NCBI RefSeq assembly: GCF_000315625.1
Contig: NW_005434657.1
Location: 93,982 to 125,339, forward strand
Direction of reading: 5' to 3'
Source of the DNA: Guillardia theta CCMP2712
Taxonomy: Eukaryota > Cryptophyceae > Pyrenomonadales > Geminigeraceae
DNA length: 31,358 nucleotides
Below the pieces are notes generated by a model. The model had not been told where the DNA came from, did no database searches, and saw nothing but the letters and a program-made list of their open reading frames with translations. The first letter of the stretch is position 1, and every line of letters begins with the position of its first letter. Of this stretch, positions 10,601-19,970 are shown one piece after another. The translations under genes and the position numbers were made by a program.

Positions 10601-12946
10601 CACGAGGGCGAGGAGTCAGACGCACAGAGACGTGTAGAACTCTGGAGGCTGGTTGAGACTTCCGGCGAAACAAGAAAATGTGGAGAAGATCTGTGAGCGA
10701 TCAGCCATGGTACTCAACGATACTTGTCAAGGGACCTGCTGGGAGGATCCCGAGGCTTGAAAGGCCTTCTTGAAGGTGCTAGATGAATCCCTAGGACGCC
10801 TTTTCAGACCTCCTTCACAACACAATTTGCACATACAGGAAGGCAGGAACTTTGTAGTAATGATCTTCCAAGATGTCCCTGCCGCTGGCATCCAGGGGGT
10901 TGTCGATGTCAATGAAGGGGAAATCAACTGTTACAAGTTATCAGGTCAACCAGTTCAAGCAACCTTTGACAGACCTGCTGCAAGGGCATGTTGAGTGAAA
11001 AAGGACTGACGGGTGCTCGAGACGTTGTAGTATACGTACTCGACGTGGTTCTCTGCAGTCAGTGTTACTCATCCGACGGATCAAAGGGAGGAGGATGAAG
11101 GATGTCGTACCCGTGATGCCCTGTACCGGGACCCAATCAAAGTCGAACTTCAAGAAGCGTCCGGCCTGGTTGTATCCGTTGCGATCGAAGTCGAACATTT
11201 GTCGACAGGTGGACCATGTAGTGTTACACCATCCCTGATCCAATGTCATAACACATTCAAGTAATCGCTAGGAATCGCTCGTTGCCTGGATCGATTCTCC
11301 TCTGGTATTCTTGTACACACACTGGTCAATCAGTCAGTACACTGCAAAGTGTGTTGTTGAAGTCCTCCGACCTCAGAGTCTGACGAGCAGATCTTTCCCA
11401 AGGTCGGATACTGCATAGCCATGAGTTGGATCAACGGAACCCAATGAGCTCAACCTTGATGCCCTGCTCTCTCGGCAGAGTGCTTGGCTGCGTATAGCTC
11501 TGAGCATGGGTACAAATCTTGCTCGGCCAGTCGTAACTGCAAGACGGACAGGCCCTCGTGGTGTCGTTGGTACTTCCCAGCCAGCACTGGCAAGCCTCAA
11601 GTCAGTTTGACAATCCGAGGAAGGGCAGCAACCTTCAAGGCCTTGTCAGACGTCACAGAAGACGAGAAGCCTGCGGATTTCACAAGTCAATTCGACCAGG
11701 AACACGGGGTTTGTCCTTCATTGCATTATGAGCACCTGGACTGTAATAGGTCGTCATGTGCCCATCAAAATCATAGATAGGAACAATGAAAGGAGGCTGT
11801 GGGATCGGATCAGATCGAAGAACGACGAAGCAGACCCTCAGACCTGTGATGCATTGAAGTTTTGGTTGCTGCTTGTCTTGTAGGTCTTGGACTTGTAGAG
11901 AGTCTTCGGGGTGATGGGGACCTCGATCATATAAGGAAGCCCAGAGACAGGGGCGAAGTAGTTGTTCACTGGGTTGATCGCACAACGCCATGAGTTTGAT
12001 GTAGCAGTGCTTCGGCTGCATAGCGGGATGTAAGTTTCAAGTGCCGGGGAAAGCTTCTCCAGGTGTGCAAGGCCAGGGAACTTAGCCGAGAGCAGCGAGG
12101 GCAGCCAATACTTGTCATTTGAAGACGCGAAGCTGTAACTCAACTTGCCACCAGCTGCATCTCGGAAAAATCGAGTGGTGTGACTGCAGAGGTCAACTTG
12201 CCCGGTTGAAATCGAAAAGAAAACGCATCGCGGCAACAGAATGCCTTGGGTCACATCGATGGGGTTGCCATCAACAGTCATGAGGTAGGCGACCAACCCG
12301 ACCACGTTGTCGTTGACTACGATCTGATGGCTCTTGACCCCGAACACAACGCTGCGGTAGTTCAGCTTCCTGCTCGTTTGAGTGGGATCATCAGAGTTCT
12401 GGACGGTGATGACTTGGAAATCATTCTCGATGCCGATCTTTGGAACAGTGCTACAAGAAAACAAACAACTTCAGTAGGAGCGAGTAGAAACATAAAACAC
12501 AAGGTTTCATACCCAGTATCAATCCCGGAGTTTTGGAAATCGGTGCAAAGCACATTGTTGGTGTAAGTGCAAGTCCTTAGAGTTGCGTTGGCTGACCTCC
12601 CCCATAGATAGGGACACCTCTGATCGCCAGCGCCATACACGTTCCCGAGAGAGAGCTGACCCTGGTCGTCTGACACGATCGTCCTCACACAAAGAATTCC
12701 ATGGACACTTGCTACTCCAGCGCCGTAGGCGTTGCAGACAACGTTCGTCCCTGCTGTATAAGTGCAAAGTGGGTCGGTCTCAAAGGTCGAATAGAGCGCG
12801 AAGTTGACGAGCCTGGTACCGTCTGCGAATTTCTTGTCTATGTTCCACTGTAAACTCCCACCCAGAAGCGGCTTCATTTTCTGAGCTCGCAAGATGGGGA
12901 CAAGGGACAGCAACACAAGGTAGCCTGCAAACAGCCGCACCTTCAT
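7606..12946 (-). CDS. Large secreted multi-module protein ending in LysM-like modules
   Basis: Multi-exon minus-strand gene. Exon 1 (12513-12946) starts with a clear signal peptide (MKVRLFAGYLVLLSLVPILRA). Exon 2 (11844-12450) joins in phase, then come short exons through 10.0-11.8 kb, a long exon from about 9.9 to 8.8 kb, and the last two exons up to 8042 and 7606-7920. Recurrent acidic motifs include YDFDG, FDFDRNGYN, IDIDNPLDASG and SASDPDGDDV. Cadherin-like or PKD-like phrases also recur: APPVFV and NPPVFD, then WIPQRQ, then VC.QARD or VCMTARDD. The C-terminus has two LysM-like modules: YCFEAQDTL...WLRIWALN, and VTYQTKRHEMLSDVASRF...ILSLN...MPEGQELCLMPC. LysM binds GlcNAc-containing glycans, so a cell-surface or matrix role is inferred. 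Borders between 8.3 and 11.8 kb are approximate, and more than one gene cannot be excluded. Confidence 0.68.
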
Positions 12947-13084
12947 GACTGTGTTCAGACTGAATCACTGAGCCATCATTCTGAGGGGCAGGCAACTGAG
13001 GGGAAAGAGAACGGAGTAGGAAGAGGAGGGGGATCGGAGAGAGGGAGGAGAGGAGAGCACGAAGACGAGGACGAGGGCGAGAAA

Positions 13085-13120
<36 letters not shown>

Positions 13121-13461
13121 TTGGCAGATCAGCGACAGATCTGAGAGTGACTCTCCGCCATGACGGCCAATGACCTCAAAAGCCAAGTGAGGGTGGGGAG
13201 GGTGTACTACCCAAATGGGGGTAGGAGGGGTAGGGTGATCAATTTTGCGAATCAAGGGGTGAGCATGCAGGGGAATACCGGGGTTCTATTAGTATAAAAC
13301 AATGATGACTTGGGGGTAGGGTGATTTGGTTTCTTGGAAGATTTTGTGGGGTGGTTGACTCTCAGGTAGGGTAAAGGGTGTGGTAGGTGGAGAATGGGTG
13401 GGGTGGTGGGAGAGGGGTGGTCAGTTATCAGGGCAGTGGTCAAATTCTTTTTTCGCTTTTC
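12947..13461. other. Spacer with purine and G-rich repeats
   Basis: No gene seen. It holds a (GAGGAC)n-type purine repeat at about 13059-13123. From 13185 to 13440 there is a G-rich region with phrases such as GGGGGTAGGGTGAT. It separates the starts of two divergent genes, so promoters are expected here, but no motif stands out. Confidence 0.6.
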
Positions 13462-16441
13462 ATGGGTGCAGCATCTGGACTGCTGAAGCGAGGAGGAGGA
13501 GGAGGAGGAGGAGGAGGAGGAGGAGGAGGAGGCAAGAGAGGAGAAGAAGAGGTGCGTACTATCACTTGTCCCTCTGATTGACAGGATACCTCATGATGGT
13601 TTTGTCTGTTAGCTGCTGTCAGGTCTGCGAGATGAAACTTTCAATGGCACAACCGAATCCTTGAGCACCTGTGAAGAGAGTACGTGTCCTGCTGTCCCTG
13701 TCTTGTCCCTTACAAGTGGATCAGTCGACCAGGACGATCAATCATCTTGCACAACTTCGTCGTGGGACTCGTTGGATGAAGTACCCTTCGAGGTATGAAA
13801 GATCGCAAACATTACGATTATGATTGAGGCCTGCCGGTTTCCAGATTTCTCTTGAGATTGTTGAAGATGTTTTCATTCTAGCGTGTAAAGATATCGCAAA
13901 GCTTCACTGGAGTCATGACGGTTGGCTCCCTCTATCGTCTTTTCCGCAGCTGATCAAAGCGAGTGCAGAATACCTGAATGTGAACCTTCACGAGGCTGAG
14001 CTTTCGTTCCAAAGAGAAGAAAAGGTCCATGGCCATGACCTGTAGAAGAGGATGAGTTACAAGTATCGTCATGTAGGAGGCCTTTGAAGCTGAGCAAAGG
14101 GCCATGAAGGAGAAGATGGAGTATGAAGCGTCACTGCTACAGGTGCGCCAGTTTACAATGACAAGGCCTATGGTGATATTGACGGTCGTATATCAGATGC
14201 AAAAAGAGAGGGATGAGATGGTTGTTGCTGGTGAGAGAATGTCCGGACATTTTTGTGCTCTGTGAAAGATTTTGAGAACAGAGCGAGAGGCGCTGAAGGA
14301 GATAGAAGAAGCTGAAGAAGCTGAAAGAATGGCAGAAAAAGGTAGGACGTCCCGAAGATCCGTGTCCTGACGTCAACAACCTAGAGCTGAGAGAGGCGGA
14401 AGAGGCGGCAGTTGACTATCAGAAGGTGCGAGTGCACTTTCAAAGCTCGTCGATCATGAAGTGATCATGAAGTGCCGTAGGAGCTGCAAGAGGCCAAGGA
14501 CGCAGAAGAATTCTTACGGGTGAAGAAGAAAGAGAAGCAAAATCTCAAACGCTCCCTTGCAAGTCTGCAAAGGTCAGTCCAGGAATGGCTGACGGTGACA
14601 GCGATCAATGAGCATTGCTGAAATACAGATTGGCCAACGAAGCAGAAGTAGCTGCCAACGAAGCTGAAGTCAGAGTATGCTTTCTTCACGTCTCGCCTCC
14701 CATGATAACAGTCCCGTTAGTCTGCAGCTGACGACAACAATGATAGCCTGAAGAAAGAATCCGATCGACTCCGGTGTGCGAGCTCATGTAGACTAAATCT
14801 TTGAGATGGCATGACACGTCACGTAAAGCATTCAGGCAATCATCGCAAGAAATCGAGAGACGCTGGCTCTCGAGGCCTTGCAGGAAGCGGAGAAAGAAGT
14901 GCAGGCAGCTGAGCTGATAGCAATCAAAGAGAGGCTGGAGGTAGAAGTTTCTAAGCACACCCTTGAGGCTCATCTGCTGCCAGGCTGACGAGGCTCAAAG
15001 ACGAGCTGAGAAAGAGCTGAGAGAGGCAGAGGAAGCAAAGCTGCGGGCGATCAAGGTGAGAGCATCTCTTAGGTTCATCGGGTCAAAATCACCAACAGGA
15101 ACGACAAGAGGCCGATGAGGCTCGCGCTCGATACGAAAAAGAGCGACGGGGTGCCAAACTCAAGCTCAATCCCAGCTGATTCTAATGCGTTGACAGAGTA
15201 CGAGGAGGCTTACACCAACATGCTGAGAGAGCAGCAGGAGTTCGAAGAAGCGAAGGTGAATGAGGTTCATCTCGACCGATCTGATGGCTTCGAGCAGATC
15301 AAGGCAGAGAAGGAGCGGAGAGAAGCGGAGGCGGCGAAGTAGCAGCGAACTTCCGATGACTCGCCCGTCCCATCTCACTTGACTTGCAGGAGACAGATGG
15401 AAACAGCCATGGTGCTGATGACCTCCCAGCAGTGCGTGTCGGTGACTTGGCGTCCTGATGCTCCTTGAAGACCGCTGAAAGCTTATCCAGAAATCACTTG
15501 AGGCTCAGAGGCTAGTTTCGAGGGGGCTGAAGGTGAGATTCTGATCTCCTTGCCCTCCTCCTCATCCCTTCTAGATCATCCCCGACGACTACAAAACCCT
15601 CGAGGTACTCCCACCAACGACCATCCCTCCTAACGCGGCGCAAGGACGCGATTCTGAGCTTCCAGACCGGAGGAGGAGGGGGTGGGACGCTGGAGGTTTT
15701 TGTCCGGAGAGGTCAACCCGAGGCTTTCCTCCCCATCCTGTCTCTGACGACCACAAGGTCTTCATCGAGTGGCGAGAGACTCCGACGCGGAGGAAGTGGA
15801 GGTCAAGGATGGCGGCGAGTGAGGACTGGGCTGACCCTCATTCAGCTCAATCTGGCGGTGCGGATCTTCGGGGAGGATGGGGCCGGCCTAGAGGGCTCCC
15901 TGATCCTGTCAGGAAGGTAGGAACTGAGGCGGACAAGGTTATGACGACTTGGGCAGGTGAGGGATCGGGGACGATAGAGAACGTGCGGGTGGGAAGTTCA
16001 AACTGCTCGACTATCTTCGTTGGGGGAGGGGAGTGGGGAATCAGCAGGTGCAGCCTTGTGAGTGACAGAGCCTTGAGCTCAGTAGTCTCCTGTGCCGGCT
16101 CGTCAAGGCTGCAAGTAAGGGTCCGATGGAGGTGGCGAACGTATTCTGAGAGCATGTCAAGGTGGTGCACACGACGATCAGCGGTCTGAACGAGGACAGA
16201 CAAGCTCGCACGGGGGTCCTGACGCACGACAACTCGGAGGCAAGACTGAGCGACTGTGTCGTGTGCTTCTGCTCCTCGAGGTGAGAAGGGCCTCGTTTTG
16301 TTCGCTCGCTCATGTCTTGCTGCAGCGCTCTCTCGCTGTCTGATGCATCCGCAATGCGGCTCGAGGTGACGTGGCATGTGTTTGGCCCGATGTTGATCGA
16401 CTTCCCTCGCAGCGCTGTAGAGTCCACGATAGCAAAAGTCT
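13462..16441 (+). CDS. Coiled-coil protein built from many short exons
   Basis: Phase-consistent chain of small exons: 13462-13551, 13613-13792, 13845-14024, 14077-14142, 14197-14230, 14282-14341, 14385-14425, 14481-14572, 14629-14674, 14721-14773, 14850-14940, 14984-15055, 15099-15150, 15197-15338, and one from 15390. The start ATG gives MGAASGLLKR followed by 14 Gly coded by a GGA repeat. Exons 2 and 3 are both exactly 180 nt and code an acidic Ser/Thr-rich stretch and then a globular piece. Exons 4-14 code charged helix rich in Glu, Ala, Lys and Arg (for example ADEAQRRAEKELREAEEAK), a long coiled coil. Further probable exons (15491-15532, 15575-15604, from 15645, and to a TGA at 16441) code a more globular tail such as LNLAVRIFGEDGAG and MRLEVTWHVFG. 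No family recognised; a structural or scaffold role is only a guess. The tail might be a separate gene. Confidence 0.62.
13491..13532 (+). repeat. (GGA)14 microsatellite coding poly-Gly
   Basis: A pure GGA run that falls in frame within the first exon of the coiled-coil gene, giving a run of 14 Gly. Its length is likely to vary between strains. Confidence 0.8.
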
Positions 16442-17640
16442 GATCGACCGCGATCGGCGAGGAAGAAATCAAACCTGCGAGCTCGAGCTGAGAAACTGCC
16501 ACGTGGACTGCGAGAAGGTGAGGGTGTGAGTTTGCAAACACTCGGGGCCTCATGACGGCAAAGGTCTGGAAGGAAGGAAGTTGCCGGGAGCAGGTCTTAG
16601 TGAACGATCACGGTCTAGACATTCTTGACGAGTGTCTTCGGGCATTGACATACTGGCGCTACAGGGAATCGATATGTCTTCTTCACATCTTCGCGAGAGG
16701 GGAACCTCTTGCCTGACGGCTGCCTCACGAGCCTTGAGTAAGCAGCACGAGCAAGATCAGATTTCCGGCACATCCAGTTCCCCCAGCAGCTCCTCAACCT
16801 GAAGAATCTTCAGCTTGAGGGTTGAGAAGGGAACTCTTTACATCTGGGAGAAGGTTACGATGTTTCGCCTGCTTGTAGGCATACCAGTCGCCATGTCCGC
16901 TGTCCCTGCATGGCTTCAGGCTCCGGATATCGTCTCTTGTAAGAAGGCCGACCTTCTCTGCGGAACCTCCCAAGCAGCATGCAGCTCGTCAGCTGCGCTG
17001 CTCCCTGCGTGTGTTGTGGGCTGCTGTTCGTTTTGTTCCTCATCAAGAAGTTGAGGAGAAGGAGATGCAAGATGAGGAAAAGGAGGCTGACTAGGAGGGA
17101 AAGAGCAGCATGAGGATCCACGAGTCACCGAGCTGTGGCTGATCTTTTCAAAGGAGCAGCCGTCATGGTCGATCACGATCGGCGCCGCGCGGGGGGGCAG
17201 GTCGTCTACGGAGATCTAGCAAGAGATGAGATGCAGCATGACGAGAGTGGCAGACCTCTTCGCTCTCCAACGAGCTGGATTCGTGAAGGGCCGACGACCC
17301 CAGCAGAGGGAGGCAGGTACTCACTGCATACTCACAGAGCTCGAGATAGTGGCGGCTCGTCTCGATGCTGCTGATGTCATTGCAAGAAGAGAGCCAGGTC
17401 AAGTCACCTCAAAGGCGTTTGGGTCTGGACAGATGATCGGAAGGCTTCAGAAACGCGCAACAAAAGCTTGCAGAGCTTCCGCAAGAGAGCCTCTGCCGTT
17501 TGACATTCAACATCCGTGGAGAATGAGCGAAGATTGGCTTCACCTTCACGTCCTTCCGCAGAAGTTCGTGACGATTTTGAAAGCTGCTGCCACCTGGCTT
17601 GCATGTCTGCTCTGGAAGAACAATCAGGAAGCAGCGGCGA
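16442..17640. other. Unresolved region, fragments open on both strands
   Basis: Probable coding DNA that I could not assemble. On the minus strand, 17404-17646 (starts MISPLLPDCSS, contains AEALLRKLCKLLLRVSEAF), 17163-17402 and 16916-17176 (contains LLDEEQNEQQ) are open and could be exons of one gene reading leftward to about 16615 (LQVEELLGELDVPE). On the plus strand, 16553-16720 (MTAKVWKEG..., contains VLVNDHGLDILDECL) and 17226-17660 are also open. No domain is recognisable on either strand. Transcript data would be needed to pick a strand. Confidence 0.35.
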
Positions 17641-17641
17641 T

Positions 17642-17661
17642 ATCATGTGACGTCACATGAT
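17642..17661. promoter_or_regulatory. 20-bp perfect palindrome with TGACGTCA core
   Basis: The sequence ATCATGTGACGTCACATGAT is its own reverse complement over all 20 bases. Its centre, TGACGTCA, is the consensus site of CRE/bZIP transcription factors. It overlaps the stop of the hypothetical gene at 17653 and lies at the ATG of the minus-strand open frame that begins at 17646. Function as a binding site is inferred from the motif alone. Confidence 0.45.
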
Positions 17662-18422
17662 GCGATGTGCCCCGTCGGCACATTCTGCTGCCTCTCTCGG
17701 GCTCAAGGTGAAGTCCAGCCTCTTGTCTCTGCTCATCACCGAGTGGAACTCTCCGATCATTGACTGATCGCTGGCGAGGTCGTAACAGAGGAAGGACGGC
17801 AACGACTCGCTTTGCGAGGGTTGAAACTCGCTCCTAGAGTCATCGAGATGCTGGAACTTGACTTTCCCTATGCCGAGATTGATGTCTTCGTCTGAAAATG
17901 TCAAGTTGAACAACCCATGGATCGCAGCATTCCAACTGGATCTTGTCAGGAGGACCTCCCAACTCGATCCCTTGCAACCCACCGGATCTCGGCGCACGCA
18001 GGAGCCAAGACAGCAGCAGGGGCCTTCATAGAAGCCATCCACTCATCCGCATGCTGCCGCAAGTGTGTCACTAGGCGGAAGACCTGAGGCAGGGGCGAAG
18101 AACCTCCAACTGCACGTTCGATCTCTGGGCACGTGCTGATCCTAAGGACGCAAAGGCTCTTGACAACAACGCCCGATTCCTTCCAACACGCCTCAGGCCA
18201 TGTCAGATGCAAAATCCCTTGACCTCCGCACACTCCGCATGCTGTCTTCTTCTCTGCTGCTCGTTCCACGATCTCTGGGCAGGGAGGAATCCAGGAAGAT
18301 CGAAGGAGGAGAAACTGATTGAGAAGCAGACATGGGGTACAAGATTGATGACATGTTGCACTGCCGATGAAGGAAGGTACTTGCTGTTCACACTGCCGAT
18401 GAAGGAAGGTACTTGCTGTCAA
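17653..18422 (-). CDS. Hypothetical spliced protein
   Basis: Two exons join in phase: an upstream exon ending at 17983 and a last exon 17653-17941, with a 41-bp GT-AG intron. The joined protein runs from a Cys-containing stretch (ACGVCGGQGILHL) through a helix-rich part (PLPQVFRLVTHLRQHADEW) to a tail containing AIHGLFNLTFSDEDINL and KVKFQHLDD, ending before TGA. The phrase CPEI(V)ERA occurs twice at the DNA and protein level, suggesting an internal duplication. The upper limit 18422 is the first open ATG; the true start may lie elsewhere because tandem repeats begin there. No family recognised. Confidence 0.45.
18359..18419 (+). repeat. Tandem duplication, 29-bp unit, 32-bp period
   Basis: The unit CACTGCCGATGAAGGAAGGT plus 9 more bases occurs at 18359-18387 and again, identical, at 18391-18419, separated by 3 bases. 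Confidence 0.9.
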
Positions 18423-18531
18423 AAGACAAGTTCACCTCAAAGGTAATTGTGAAAGCAATAAAAAACGATCTAAATATGTCGAGGGACCAAACAAGAATAT
18501 GTCATTATTTCCTTCTTTCTTTCGTCCTAAT

Positions 18532-18668
18532 ATCAAGCATTCTCTACCTTCCTTCATCATGATATCAAGATATCTATCTTCCTTCATCATGACATCAAGA
18601 TATCTATCTTCCTTCATCATAATATCAAGCAATCTCTACCTTCCTTCATCATAACATCAAGCTATCTC
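18532..18668 (+). repeat. Minisatellite, roughly 30-bp unit
   Basis: Four to five diverged copies of a unit containing TTCCTTCATCATRAYATCAA followed by a short variable stretch (GATATCTATC, GCAATCTCTACC and similar). Confidence 0.85.
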
Positions 18669-18869
18669 TCTGCTATCTCTGCCCTGTGCATCGATGAAAG
18701 TTTGTGGGAACCCTTTCTGCTTGCTTTGACCACTCGTTTTCGTTGGCCGTATTTTCTATCTACCTGATGCTGCCCTCCTCAATCATTACGACGTCTTTCT
18801 GAGGCAAGCGCGTTTGATCTCTTGTTCTCACCGGCAACGCACTGAGTCACGTGGCACTGCCACGGTCAC

Positions 18870-19215
18870 GAGTCCAGGAGCCTGGTCGGACGGTCCGCCG
18901 GCCGCGGGCCCCCGGTCGGTTGAACTGAGTTGAACCTCAGCCGCTTGATCGGATCCTGGATCGGATCCAACCTAACCAAACTCGGACGGCCTTATGAAGC
19001 CTTGAAGCCTTGCTGGCACTGAGGAGTGACTCTGCACTGATTGCACTTCTCACTGCCAACGGGGTGCACACTGAGGGCTCCGGCCCCCCCGGCCCGCCGG
19101 GCTTTGCGGCGGCGTGACCGTACTACCGTACGGCGGTGCGGCCCCGGCACGGCCCGACTACGGCGGTCACCCGGCCGGGCCCGGGCCTGGACTCCTTGCC
19201 CGGGTCAGGGCGGGC
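18870..19215. other. GC-rich island without a gene
   Basis: Strongly G+C-rich DNA, densest at about 18885-18915 and 19080-19210, full of CCGG, CGGCC and GGGCCC words. It differs sharply from the surrounding repeats. No reading frame that I trust and no tRNA- or rRNA-like sequence was seen. Confidence 0.55.
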
Positions 19216-19254
19216 TGACTCGGGGCGCTAATCTTTGCTTGGGGGGTGTTCACT

Positions 19255-19460
19255 GGTAGTGAGAGGGTGGGGTGGAGTGATGGGGTGGGTGGTACCATAG
19301 TGGCTGGGGTAAACTAAAAGATAGTCGGAGCGGCTCTCAGGGACGGGCACTACTACAGCAGGGGTGGTACAAAGCGGCAGATGAGACACAAATGGGGGTA
19401 GGGTGATATGGGAGGGGTGATTGCAAGGGATGGTCGGAGAAGGGGGTGTGGAGTGACGTC
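19255..19460 (+). repeat. G-rich dispersed intergenic repeat
   Basis: Runs of GGGG/GGGT with phrases such as CAAATGGGGGTAGGGTGAT. Closely similar phrases occur at 13211-13240 and 13305-13323, and a looser version at 5190-5570. Confidence 0.6.
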
Positions 19461-19464
19461 GGAT

Positions 19465-19550
19465 GAGAGTATTTTGTTTTGAAGATGCTACAGCGGCTCA
19501 CGACGAGAGTATTTTGTTTTGAAGATGCTACAGCGGCTCACGACGAGAGT
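19465..19550 (+). repeat. 40-bp tandem duplication
   Basis: Two identical 40-base copies (19465-19504 and 19505-19544), each starting GAGAGTATTTTGTTTTGAAG, followed by a 6-base start of a third copy. Confidence 0.92.
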
Positions 19551-19677
19551 TGATGATAGATATGAGATGATAGATATGAGATGATAGATATGAGATGATT
19601 AGATATGAGATGATAGATATGAGATGATAGATATGAGATGATAGATATGTATGATAGATATGAGATGATAGAGATTA
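19551..19677 (+). repeat. 14-bp minisatellite (GATGATAGATATGA)n
   Basis: About nine copies of a 14-base unit, two of them with a 1-base insertion or a small deletion. It directly abuts the 40-bp duplication. Confidence 0.92.
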
Positions 19678-19970
19678 ATGATGATATGCATGCGATGATA
19701 GGCGATAGAGATGGTCGTCGTAGAAAAAGAGATGAAAGGCTGAGATAGAGGTAATAGAGACAGTGAAGTGATGATCGACGGCATGAATGAATGATGAATG
19801 AGAGAGTTAGACAATGATGGTAGAGATTATGAGACACGTACAGAAATGTCAGGCCTGAATCGGAGAAGATGAACATGAAGATTCAGATGATAGATATGCC
19901 AATGAAGATAGGCTAGAAGGTGATGATGGTCAGATTTCATCACCTGTGGAGGGGACGATGAGAGTGATGC

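Noticed and set aside
18359-18668. Possible CRISPR array
   Set aside because: Repeats are direct and adjacent without unique equal-length spacers, and the window is clearly eukaryotic nuclear DNA.
18870-19215. tRNA or rRNA gene in the GC-rich island
   Set aside because: No B-box-like GGTTCGAATCC and no conserved rRNA word was found by eye.
13185-19460. G-rich repeats as telomeric sequence
   Set aside because: Runs are irregular and lack a fixed unit such as TTTAGGG; they lie between internal genes.
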